NCBI RefSeq assembly: GCF_006783905.1
Contig: NZ_VFPE01000001.1
Location: 992,001-1,056,000 of the forward strand
Reading direction: 5' to 3'
Source: Microbacterium kyungheense
GTDB lineage: Bacteria > Actinomycetota > Actinomycetes > Actinomycetales > Microbacteriaceae
Length of the DNA: 64,000 nucleotides
How positions within the stretch are numbered: the first letter of the stretch is position 1; every line of letters starts with the position of its first letter. The position numbers and the translations under genes are program-made. The notes below the pieces were generated by a model. That model ran no database searches. It worked only from the letters and a program-made list of their open reading frames with translations, and was not told the DNA's origin. Positions 7,820-14,826 of the stretch are shown one piece after another.

Positions 7820-8874
7820 GCGACTGGGCCGGAATCGTATGGCTGGTCGTCCTGCTGATCGCCAACGCCTTCTTCGTCGGTGCGGAGTTCGCCGTCATCT
7901 CGGCACGCCGCTCGCAGATCGAGCCCCTCGCCGAGAAGGGCTCGCGGTCGGCCAAGACCGCGCTGTACGCCATGGAGCACGCGACGCTCATGCTGGCGAC
8001 GAGCCAGCTCGGCATCACGATCTGCTCGCTGCTGATCCTGAACGTGTCGGAGCCGGCGATCCACCATCTGCTCGCCGCCCCGCTGGGCTTGACCGGCTGG
8101 TCGGAGGCCCTCGTCGACGGCGTCGCGTTCGCCGTGACGCTCGTGCTGGTGTCGTACCTGCACGTGGTGTTCGGCGAGATGGTGCCGAAGAACCTCGCGT
8201 TCTCGGTGCCCGACCGCGCCGTGCTGATGCTCGCGACGCCCCTGGTGTGGGTCTCGAAGGTCTTCCACCCGGTGATCGTGACCCTCAACTGGATCGCGAA
8301 CCACACCGTGCGTCTGTTCCGCGTCGAGCCGAAGGACGAGGCGGCCTCGACCTTCACGCTCGAAGAGGTGGCGACGATCGTCAACCAGTCGCGCATCGAG
8401 GGCGTCCTCGACGACGCGGCGGGCACGGTCGCCGCGGCTGTCGAGTTCACCGACAAGAAGGCCGCCGACATCGCGGTGCCGCTGTCGGACCTCGTGACCC
8501 TTCCCGAGGCGGTCACGCCGGACGAGATCGAGCGCGCCGTGTCGAAGCACGGGTTCTCGCGCTACGTGATCGTCGACGAGGCCGCCGAGCCGGTCGGCTA
8601 CGTGCACCTGAAGGACATCCTGCGCGCTGCCGAGGGGCCGGATGCCGCGACGGACGTCGCGCGGCCCATCCCCACCAAGCGCATCCACCACATGGTGCCC
8701 GTGCTCGAATCCACCGATCTCGAGGATGCGCTCGCCGTGATGCGCCGCGCCGGACGCCACCTCGCGCAGGTGCGCGACGACGCCGGCCGCACGACGGCGG
8801 TGCTGTTCCTGGAAGACATCATCGAGGAGCTGATCGGCGAGGTGCAGGACGCCACGCGGCGTCGCGGCTACTGA
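7816..8874 (+). CDS. CNNM/CorC-type transporter, short paralogue without CorC_HlyC domain
   Basis: This 352-aa paralogue of the preceding gene is translationally coupled to it by an ATGA overlap. It has the DUF21 transmembrane domain (about 1-180; ANAFFVGAEFAVISARRSQIEP, FGEMVPKNLAFSVPDRAVLM) and a CBS pair ending near TAVLFLEDIIEELIGEVQDA. It stops there and lacks the C-terminal CorC_HlyC domain of its partner. Tandem long/short CNNM genes are common in actinobacteria, and the two products may form a mixed complex. That is inference. A 77-nt palindrome follows 11 nt downstream. Confidence 0.9.
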   Translation: MSDWAGIVWLVVLLIANAFFVGAEFAVISARRSQIEPLAEKGSRSAKTALYAMEHATLMLATSQLGITICSLLILNVSEPAIHHLLAAPLGLTGWSEALVDGVAFAVTLVLVSYLHVVFGEMVPKNLAFSVPDRAVLMLATPLVWVSKVFHPVIVTLNWIANHTVRLFRVEPKDEAASTFTLEEVATIVNQSRIEGVLDDAAGTVAAAVEFTDKKAADIAVPLSDLVTLPEAVTPDEIERAVSKHGFSRYVIVDEAAEPVGYVHLKDILRAAEGPDAATDVARPIPTKRIHHMVPVLESTDLEDALAVMRRAGRHLAQVRDDAGRTTAVLFLEDIIEELIGEVQDATRRRGY

Positions 8875-8885
8875 CCGAACGCTCC

Positions 8886-8962
8886 CAGACTTCGCAGATC
8901 GACGCCGATCTCGCAGGATTCTCGCGAGATCCTGCGAGATCGGCACGATTCTGCGAAGTCTG
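8886..8962. repeat. 77-nt near-perfect palindrome
   Basis: Arms of 39 and 38 nt (8886-8924 and 8925-8962) meet without a loop. The outer part is CAGACTTCGCAGA with TCTGCGAAGTCTG. The inner part is GCCGATCTCGCAGGAT with ATCCTGCGAGATCGGC. It lies between convergent genes, so it could terminate both, but it is far longer than a usual terminator and lacks a T-run. Confidence 0.85.
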
Positions 8963-8996
8963 TGGATGCCGTCGCTCGCTCAACGACCGCGCGGCG

Positions 8997-10064
8997 TCAG
9001 CGGGGCCGGGCCCGCAGGTACTGTGCCGGCCAGTAGTCGATGTCGGCGCCGAGCTCGACAGAGGCGCGCAGCGCGTAGTGCGGATCGCGCAGCCACTCCC
9101 GGCCGGCCATGACGGCGTCCGCCGAGCCTTCGGCGAGCACACGCTCGGCGTGCGCGGCGTCGTCGATCATGCCGACGGCGTTCACCGGCACGCCGGCCTC
9201 TCGGCGCACCCGCTCGGCGAGGTGGACCTGGTAGCCCGGACCGGTCGTGATCCGCTGGTGGGCGACGAGCCCACCGCTGGAGATGTCGAAGAAGTCCGCA
9301 CCGCGGTCGGCCGCCCAGCGGGCGACGGTCACGGTCTCGTCGGCGTCCCAGCCACCGTCGGCCCAGTCGGTGGCCGAGAACCGCACGATCACGGGGACGC
9401 CGGGTGCGGCATCCCTCACCGCGTCCAGCACGCGCAGCAGCAGGCGTGCCCGGTTCTCGAGCGAGCCGCCGTAGGCGTCGTCGCGGTGGTTCGACAGCGG
9501 CGAGAGGAACTGGTGCAGCAGGTACCCGTGCGCGGCGTGCAGCTCGAGCACCTCGAAGCCGGCCTCGACCGCACGGCGTGCCGCGGCGGCGAAGGCGTCG
9601 ACGACCCGGTCGATGCCGGCGAGGTCCAGCGCGACGGGCTCGGCGAAGCCCTCGAACGCGATCGCGGACGGCGCGGTGGTGGTCCAGCCGCCCTGGTCCG
9701 CGGGCACACTGCCGCGGTGCTCGGCGAACGGCCACCAGGTCGACGCCTTGCGGCCGGCGTGGGCGAGCTGGACGCCGGCCACCGCGCCCCGGCTGCGGAC
9801 AGCCGCGACGATGGGCGCCCAGGCGTCCCGCTGGGCGTCGGTCCACAGCCCCGTGTCCCGCGGCGAGATGCGCCCCTCGGGCACGACCGCCGTCGCCTCC
9901 GCGATGATGAGGCCGGCACCACCCGACGCGAACTGCGCCAGATGGGTGTGATGCCACTCCTGCGGGACCCCGTCGACCGCGCTGTACTGGCACATCGGCG
10001 ACACCCACAGCCGGTTGCGCACCTCCACGTCGCGCAGGGTCAACGGCGTGAACAGACGGGTCAT
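8997..10064 (-). CDS. NADH:flavin oxidoreductase, Old Yellow Enzyme (YqjM-like) family
   Basis: This 355-aa FMN TIM-barrel ene-reductase starts MTRLFTPLTLRDVEVRNRLW. Diagnostic stretches are VSPMCQYSAVDGVPQEWH (a Cys near the flavin, as in YqjM), GVQLAHAGRKAS, GFEVLELHAAHGYLLHQFLSP with NHRDDAYGGSLENRARL, and a C-terminal MAGREWLRDPHYAL. Members reduce activated C=C bonds with NAD(P)H; the natural substrate is unknown. The ATG at 10064 has AAGGA about 6 nt upstream. It is divergent from nnrD, and the two starts are 36 bp apart. Confidence 0.92.
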   Translation of the reverse strand: MTRLFTPLTLRDVEVRNRLWVSPMCQYSAVDGVPQEWHHTHLAQFASGGAGLIIAEATAVVPEGRISPRDTGLWTDAQRDAWAPIVAAVRSRGAVAGVQLAHAGRKASTWWPFAEHRGSVPADQGGWTTTAPSAIAFEGFAEPVALDLAGIDRVVDAFAAAARRAVEAGFEVLELHAAHGYLLHQFLSPLSNHRDDAYGGSLENRARLLLRVLDAVRDAAPGVPVIVRFSATDWADGGWDADETVTVARWAADRGADFFDISSGGLVAHQRITTGPGYQVHLAERVRREAGVPVNAVGMIDDAAHAERVLAEGSADAVMAGREWLRDPHYALRASVELGADIDYWPAQYLRARPR

Positions 10065-10088
10065 GGGGGTCCTTCGCATCGGCGGCGG

Positions 10089-10094
10089 TACTGT
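10089..10094 (+). promoter_or_regulatory. Putative -10 box of nnrD (leaderless)
   Basis: TACTGT ends 6 nt before the nnrD ATG at 10101, with no Shine-Dalgarno between them. Confidence 0.4.
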
Positions 10095-10100
10095 GACCGC

Positions 10101-10931
10101 ATGGTTCGGGAATGGACGCGGACGGATGCCGCACACGCCCTGCGACGGCCCACAGCCGCCGATGACAAGTATTCCCGAGGCGTGCTGGGCATGCGGACGG
10201 GCTCGGAGGCGTACCCCGGCGCCGCGGTGCTGGGCGTCGAGGCGGCCTGGCGCACGGGGCTGGGGATGGTGCGGTATCTCGGCGCCGCGCGCGCGGCGGA
10301 CCTCGTGCTGGCCCGGCGCCCCGAGACGGTGACCGCCGACGGGCGCGTGCAGGCCTGGGTCATCGGGTCCGGGACGGATGCTGCGACCCGCACCCCGGCC
10401 GAGACCTCCGCGCTGCGGGCCGTGCTGAGCGACACCGATCCCGTCGTGGCCGACGCGGGCGCGTTGGATCTCGCCACCGAGGACGAGGCCACCGCGCCGC
10501 GCATCCTCACGCCGCACGACCGCGAGCACGCCCGACTCCGCACGGCGCTCGGACTGGGCGTCCCCGGCGCCGACCGGGTCGCGGCGGCACGCGAGACGGC
10601 CGAGGCGACGGGCGCCGTCGTGCTGCTCAAGGGCGGGGTGACGGTCGTGGTCGCACCGGACGGGTGGGCGGCGACCGTCGAGGCGGGCACGCCGTGGCTC
10701 GCCACGGCGGGCACCGGCGACGTGCTGGCAGGCGTCATCGGCGCGCTCGTCGCCGGCGCGGCGGCCTCGGACGCCGCCGCGGACGGCGCGGCACTTGCGG
10801 CACTCGCAGCCTCGGCCGCGTGGCTCCACGGTCGGGCGTCGGCCATCGCCTCCGGCGGCGACCGGCCGATCACCGCGCTCGACGTGGCAGACGCGCTGCC
10901 GCAGGCGGTGGCGGAGGTGCTCGCCGGCTGA
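10101..10931 (+). CDS. nnrD: ADP/ATP-dependent NAD(P)H-hydrate dehydratase
   Basis: This 276-aa carbohydrate-kinase-like protein repairs damaged nicotinamide cofactors by dehydrating S-NAD(P)HX. It shows DDKYSRGVLGMRTGSEAYPGA near the N-terminus, RILTPHDREHARL, VVLLKGGVTVVV, and the signature TAGTGDVLAGVIGALVAGA. It has only the dehydratase domain; the epimerase (NnrE, YjeF_N) that is fused in E. coli is absent here and may be encoded elsewhere. It is probably leaderless. The TGA at 10929-10931 is followed by about 125 bp before the next gene. Confidence 0.92.
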   Translation: MVREWTRTDAAHALRRPTAADDKYSRGVLGMRTGSEAYPGAAVLGVEAAWRTGLGMVRYLGAARAADLVLARRPETVTADGRVQAWVIGSGTDAATRTPAETSALRAVLSDTDPVVADAGALDLATEDEATAPRILTPHDREHARLRTALGLGVPGADRVAAARETAEATGAVVLLKGGVTVVVAPDGWAATVEAGTPWLATAGTGDVLAGVIGALVAGAAASDAAADGAALAALAASAAWLHGRASAIASGGDRPITALDVADALPQAVAEVLAG

Positions 10932-11046
10932 CCCGGCGTGCGCAGAGCAGGACACCTCCGCGACACGGGCGGCGGCATCCCTTCGCGGGCGTGTCGCCCG
11001 AAGCCTCCTGCGTTGCGTCGGCGGCGGTCTGCACGACGGCCTTCCC

Positions 11047-11052
11047 TAGGAT
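11047..11052 (+). promoter_or_regulatory. Putative -10 box of the GT87-like gene
   Basis: TAGGAT ends 6 nt before the GTG at 11059, consistent with leaderless transcription. Confidence 0.4.
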
Positions 11053-11058
11053 GGTGAC

Positions 11059-12306
11059 GTGTCTCGGCGGGCGGTGGTGTGGATCGCGTTCGCCGTCGTC
11101 CACGCGGTCGTGATCTGGCTCGGCTTCACGGGGGACCACGCCGCCTCGTGGGATGTCGATCAGCTGTACCGCTGGTGGGCGGGCCGCACGCTCGCCGGAC
11201 AGGCGATCCCGGGCATCACCGAGGGCTGGGTGTACCCGATCCTCGCGCACGTGCCGATCCTGCTCGTCGGCGCCCTGAGCCCCGTCATCGACTACACGCT
11301 CGCGTGGGGACTGCTCGTGACCGCGATGGATGCCGCGGCCTTCGCGGTGCTCGTCGGCCGCGGCCGTTCGCGCGGACGCCTGACGGCGGCGTGGTTCTGG
11401 CTCGCCGCGATCCTCGCGCTCGGCGGCGTCGGCATGTTCCGGCTCGACGGGGTGACCGTTCCGCTCGCGATCCTCGGGTCGCTGTGGCTGGTCGGCCGGC
11501 CCTGGCTCGCGTCGGTGCTGCTCGCCGTCGCCACGTGGATCAAGGTGTGGCCGGCCGCCCTCCTGGCGGCGGCGGTCATCGCGGTGCGCCGGCGATCCGC
11601 GATCGTGGGCGGCGTAGCCGTCGTGTCGGCGGTCGCCGTGGTGGTCGTGCTGATGCTCGGCGGCGGCGCGCACCTGTTCGGCTTCGTGGGCGACCAGACC
11701 TCGCGCGGCCTGCAGCTGGAGGCGCCGGTCAGCACCGCCTTCCTGCTCATGGCGGCGGGCGGCGTGCCCGGGGCGGCCATCCGCTACGACGAAGAGATCA
11801 TCACGTTCCAGGTCGTCGGACCCGGCGTCGAGGGCGTGATCGCCGCGATGACCCCGGTGCTCATCGTCGGGATGCTGGCGATCGCCGCCGTCGGCGCCGT
11901 GAAGGCGTGGCGCGGCGCGGGGTTCGCGGCGCTGTTCCCGGCGCTCTCGGGTGCGCTCGTGCTCGGGTTCATCGTGCTGAACAAGGTGGCCTCTCCGCAG
12001 TACCTCACGTGGCTCATCGCGCCGCTTGTCGTGGCGCTCGTGCTGGACCGCCGTAGGTGGGGGCGCCCGGCGGTGCTTGCCCTGGTGATCCTCGTCCTGA
12101 CGCAGCTCATCTTCCCGTTCTGCTACGACGCGATCCTCGCGCTCGTCCCCGCCGCGGTGGGCCTTCTCGTGCTGCGCAACGCGCTGCTCGTGGCGATGTT
12201 CGTGTGGGTCCTCGTGCTGCTCGTCCGGGTGCCGGTCCGCCGGCGCAGGAGCGCGGTGCGGCCGGATCCGACGGGTTCGGCCGCCGTCGGGGGCATGCCA
12301 GAGTAG
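11059..12306 (+). CDS. Polytopic membrane protein, GT87/DUF2029-like mannosyltransferase
   Basis: This 415-aa protein has about ten predicted hydrophobic helices. The first luminal loop is GDHAASWDVDQLYRWWAG with an acidic D-x-D-like patch, as in GT-C polyprenyl-phosphate-mannose-dependent transferases. Later come the basic-aromatic segment VATWIKVWPAALLAAAV and NKVASPQYLTWLIAPL, both typical of the DUF2029 family. A role in mannosylating lipids or cell-wall glycans is inferred from the family. The GTG start at 11059 sits after a TAGGAT box. A small hairpin follows the stop. Confidence 0.72.
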   Translation: MSRRAVVWIAFAVVHAVVIWLGFTGDHAASWDVDQLYRWWAGRTLAGQAIPGITEGWVYPILAHVPILLVGALSPVIDYTLAWGLLVTAMDAAAFAVLVGRGRSRGRLTAAWFWLAAILALGGVGMFRLDGVTVPLAILGSLWLVGRPWLASVLLAVATWIKVWPAALLAAAVIAVRRRSAIVGGVAVVSAVAVVVVLMLGGGAHLFGFVGDQTSRGLQLEAPVSTAFLLMAAGGVPGAAIRYDEEIITFQVVGPGVEGVIAAMTPVLIVGMLAIAAVGAVKAWRGAGFAALFPALSGALVLGFIVLNKVASPQYLTWLIAPLVVALVLDRRRWGRPAVLALVILVLTQLIFPFCYDAILALVPAAVGLLVLRNALLVAMFVWVLVLLVRVPVRRRRSAVRPDPTGSAAVGGMPE

Positions 12307-12321
12307 GGGGTGGTGGCGGCA

Positions 12322-12343
12322 CTCGTGCTGAGCGAGGCACGAG
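12322..12343 (+). terminator. Small hairpin after the GT87-like gene
   Basis: CTCGTGC (12322-12328) pairs with GCACGAG (12337-12343) around an 8-nt loop. There is no T-run, so terminator function is tentative. Confidence 0.35.
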
Positions 12344-12382
12344 ACGAAGCATCCCGTCGTCCCTGATCTGCGGAGGTTGGTC

Positions 12383-12700
12383 ATGCTCGTCGCTTTCTCG
12401 GTGGCTCCCAGCGGCACGGGTCGTGCCGACGGCTCGGTGCACGACGCCGTCGCCGCGGCCGTGAAGGTCGTCCGTGACAGCGGGCTGCCGCATCGCACGA
12501 CCTCGATGTTCACCGAGATCGAGGGGGAGTGGGACGAGGTCTTCGACGTCGTCAAGCGCGCGACGGACGCCGTCGCGCCGTACGGCTCGCGGGTGTCGCT
12601 GGTGCTGAAGGCCGACATCCGCCCGGGCTACACGGGCGAGCTCGATGCCAAGATCGAGCGGCTGGAAGCCGCGATCGACCGGCAGGACGACGCCTCTTGA
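12383..12700 (+). CDS. MTH1187/DUF77-family thiamine-binding protein
   Basis: This 105-aa protein (MLVAFSVAPSGTGRADGSVH) has the compact ferredoxin-like pattern of the MTH1187/YkoF family, with IEGEWDEVFDVVKRATDAV and SRVSLVLKADIRPGYTGEL. Family members bind thiamine or related pyrimidines. The ATG at 12383 has GGAGG 6 nt upstream; the in-frame TTG at 12377 is less likely. No thiamine transport gene is adjacent. Confidence 0.85.
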   Translation: MLVAFSVAPSGTGRADGSVHDAVAAAVKVVRDSGLPHRTTSMFTEIEGEWDEVFDVVKRATDAVAPYGSRVSLVLKADIRPGYTGELDAKIERLEAAIDRQDDAS

Positions 12701-12740
12701 GGATCGCGCCCGGCGTCCACGAAGCCGCCGGGCCGCGTGT

Positions 12741-12778
12741 CGCGACATGTGTCCGAATCGATTCGACAGCATGTCGCG
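12741..12778. promoter_or_regulatory. 38-bp dyad, candidate operator for the MFS gene
   Basis: CGCGACATG (12741-12749) and CATGTCGCG (12770-12778) flank a near-palindromic centre containing GAATCGATTC. The dyad ends 7 nt before the TAGCAT -10 box of the MFS gene, so it covers the -35 region. A bound repressor there would block the promoter. Confidence 0.6.
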
Positions 12779-12785
12779 GCGTGGC

Positions 12786-12791
12786 TAGCAT
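12786..12791 (+). promoter_or_regulatory. Putative -10 box of the MFS exporter
   Basis: TAGCAT ends 6 nt before the GTG at 12798. It lies directly after the 12741-12778 dyad. Confidence 0.45.
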
Positions 12792-12797
12792 GACCCG

Positions 12798-14015
12798 GTG
12801 ACCTCCTCGAACCTGACGAGGGGCGCGGCGACGTGGGCGCTCCTCTCCCTCGCCGTCGGCAGCTTCGGCATCGGCATGACCGAGTTCGTCGTGATGGGCC
12901 TGCTCCCCGACATCGGGCAGGACCTGCTGCCGTCGCTGTGGGCGCTCCGCTCCGAGGACGCGATCGCCCAGGCCGGCTGGCTCATCTCGCTGTACGCGCT
13001 GGGCGTCGTCATCGGCGCGCCCACCATCGCCGGCGCGGTGGCGAAGTACCCGCGCCGCCGGGTCATGATCGGCCTCGCTCTCGCGCTCACGGTCTTCAAC
13101 GCGCTGACCTTCCTGGCGCCGACGTTCGAGTGGGTGGCGGCATCCCGGTTCCTGGCGGGGCTGCCCCACGGCGCCTACTTCGGCATCGGAGCCCTGGTGG
13201 CGGCCGAGGTGCTGGGCCCGGGCATGCGTGCGAAGGGCGTCGCCTTCGTGCTCACCGGTCTCACCGTCGCGAACGTCGTGGGCGTGCCGCTGGGCACGTT
13301 CATCGGCCAGCAGGTCGGCTGGCGCGCGGCGTTCATGATCGTGGCGGCGATCTTCCTCGCCGCGACCGTCCTCATCGCCCTCTTCGTGCCCGAGGACGAG
13401 GGCGACCCCAGCCGCACGATGCGGGCAGAGCTCAAGGTGTTCCGCATCGGGCAGGTGTGGCTCGCGCTCGCAGTCGGCGCCATCGGCTTCGGCGGATTCT
13501 TCGCCGTGTACAGCTACGTGGCGCCCATGGTGACCGACGTCGCGGGGTCGCCCGAGTGGGCCGTTCCTATCGTGCTGGTGCTGATGGGGATCGGCATGAC
13601 GATCGGCAACCTCGTCGGCGGGCATCTCGCCGACGTGGACCTCCGGCGCACGCTCGTCGGCGGGCTCATCGGACTGGCCGTCGTGCTCGCCCTCGTGGGC
13701 GCGACGGCGCAGTGGATCTGGGCGCTCGCCCTCTTCGTGTTCGCCACCGGCTTCGTCTCGTCGGTGCTGAGCCCGACGATCCAGACACGCCTCATGGACG
13801 TCGCGCAGGACAACCAGTCCATCGCCGCGGCGCTCAACCACTCCGCGCTCAACATCGGCAACAGCCTCGGCGCGTTCCTCGGCGGTCTCGTCATCGCCGC
13901 CGGCTGGGGCTTCGTGGCGCCGGCCTGGGTCGGCGTCGTGCTCGCCCTGGCGGGGCTGGCGATCGCGGCCGCGAGCCTCGTGACAGAGCGGCGGAGGATG
14001 CCGGCCGGCGTGTAG
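12798..14015 (+). CDS. MFS transporter, DHA1 (AraJ-like) family
   Basis: This 405-aa 12-helix transporter has the N-terminal DHA1 signature GSFGIGMTEFVVMGLLPDIG, the loop motif KYPRRRVMIGLAL, and the antiporter-type stretch FLAGLPHGAYFGIGALVAAE. A second half repeats the fold. Close relatives are drug or sugar efflux pumps; the substrate is unknown. The GTG start directly follows a TAGCAT box and a long dyad, suggesting control by a local or distant repressor. No regulator gene is adjacent. A GC hairpin overlaps the stop codon. Confidence 0.88.
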   Translation: MTSSNLTRGAATWALLSLAVGSFGIGMTEFVVMGLLPDIGQDLLPSLWALRSEDAIAQAGWLISLYALGVVIGAPTIAGAVAKYPRRRVMIGLALALTVFNALTFLAPTFEWVAASRFLAGLPHGAYFGIGALVAAEVLGPGMRAKGVAFVLTGLTVANVVGVPLGTFIGQQVGWRAAFMIVAAIFLAATVLIALFVPEDEGDPSRTMRAELKVFRIGQVWLALAVGAIGFGGFFAVYSYVAPMVTDVAGSPEWAVPIVLVLMGIGMTIGNLVGGHLADVDLRRTLVGGLIGLAVVLALVGATAQWIWALALFVFATGFVSSVLSPTIQTRLMDVAQDNQSIAAALNHSALNIGNSLGAFLGGLVIAAGWGFVAPAWVGVVLALAGLAIAAASLVTERRRMPAGV

Positions 14016-14040
14016 CGGCCGGCATCGGTTCCCCGGCCGC
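14015..14040 (+). terminator. Hairpin at the MFS stop codon
   Basis: GCGGCCGG (14015-14022) pairs with CCGGCCGC (14033-14040) around a 10-nt loop. The stem begins on the last base of the stop codon. Confidence 0.5.
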
Positions 14041-14043
14041 GGA

Positions 14044-14049
14044 TAGAGT
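14044..14049 (+). promoter_or_regulatory. Putative -10 box of the NUDIX gene
   Basis: TAGAGT ends 6 nt before the ATG at 14056. Confidence 0.4.
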
Positions 14050-14055
14050 GAGCGG

Positions 14056-14826
14056 ATGCCGGAACCGACGCCCGCCGATCGCGCTCTGCGCGCCGTGGCC
14101 GACTCCGTGACGGACTCCCGGGCGCGGCTGCCCGAGGACGCCACAGACCCGTCGATCCCGGTCGCGGCCACCGTCGTGCTGCTGCGCGACGGGGACGCCG
14201 GGCTCGAGGTGCTGGTGATCGAGCGGCCCGACCGCGGCTCGTTCGCCGGCGCGTGGGTGTTCCCCGGCGGAAAGCTCGAGGACGGCGACCGCGCGGGCGC
14301 CGACGAGGCCGAGGACGACGTCGCGCGCCGTGCGGGAGTGCGCGAGACGCACGAAGAGACAGGCCTCGTCATCGATCCGGCCGTGCTCGAGACGCTGTCG
14401 GTGTGGGATCCTCCGCCGGGACTTGCGCTGCGCATCCGGACATGGTTCTTCGTCGCGCCCGCGGCGGAGGGCGAGATCACGCTGTCGCCCGGCGAAGCCG
14501 TCGCCGCGGAATGGGCGCGCCCCGCCGAGCTTCTCGAGCGCCACGGCCGCGGCGAGCTGACGCTCTACCCGCCGACCTGGGTCACTCTGCACGGGCTCGC
14601 CGCGCACGCCGACGCCGCGTCCGTCCTCGGGTCGGCGCGCCTGGCGGGCGTGCAGCGCTTCGAGACGGTGGCGCGGCGCGGGGCCGAAGGACCCCTGCTG
14701 GTGTGGCACGGCGACGACGACTGGGATCCGGATGCCGCGGCATCCGGATCCCGTCACCGACTGGAGATCGGCGCCCTGCCGTGGCGGTACTCGCGTACGC
14801 AGGGCGACGGCCTCACGGCTGGATGA
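14056..14826 (+). CDS. NUDIX hydrolase (NUDT7/8/19-like)
   Basis: This 256-aa NUDIX protein has AATVVLLRDGDAGLEVLVIER followed by FAGAWVFPGGKLEDGDRAG and the box helix RAGVRETHEETGL. The unusual spacing between GG and RE..EE resembles the CoA-pyrophosphatase-like NUDT7/8/19 group, so the substrate may be a CoA or nucleotide diphosphate. The last codons contain a perfect 30-bp palindrome. The 3' end overlaps the convergent peroxidase gene by 14 nt. Confidence 0.88.
   Translation: MPEPTPADRALRAVADSVTDSRARLPEDATDPSIPVAATVVLLRDGDAGLEVLVIERPDRGSFAGAWVFPGGKLEDGDRAGADEAEDDVARRAGVRETHEETGLVIDPAVLETLSVWDPPPGLALRIRTWFFVAPAAEGEITLSPGEAVAAEWARPAELLERHGRGELTLYPPTWVTLHGLAAHADAASVLGSARLAGVQRFETVARRGAEGPLLVWHGDDDWDPDAAASGSRHRLEIGALPWRYSRTQGDGLTAG
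14723..14752. repeat. 30-bp perfect palindrome inside the NUDIX gene
   Basis: GGGATCCGGATGCCG is followed at once by its exact reverse complement. It encodes the DPDAAASGS part of the C-terminal tail and contains an inverted pair of the GGATGCC heptamer. Confidence 0.9.
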
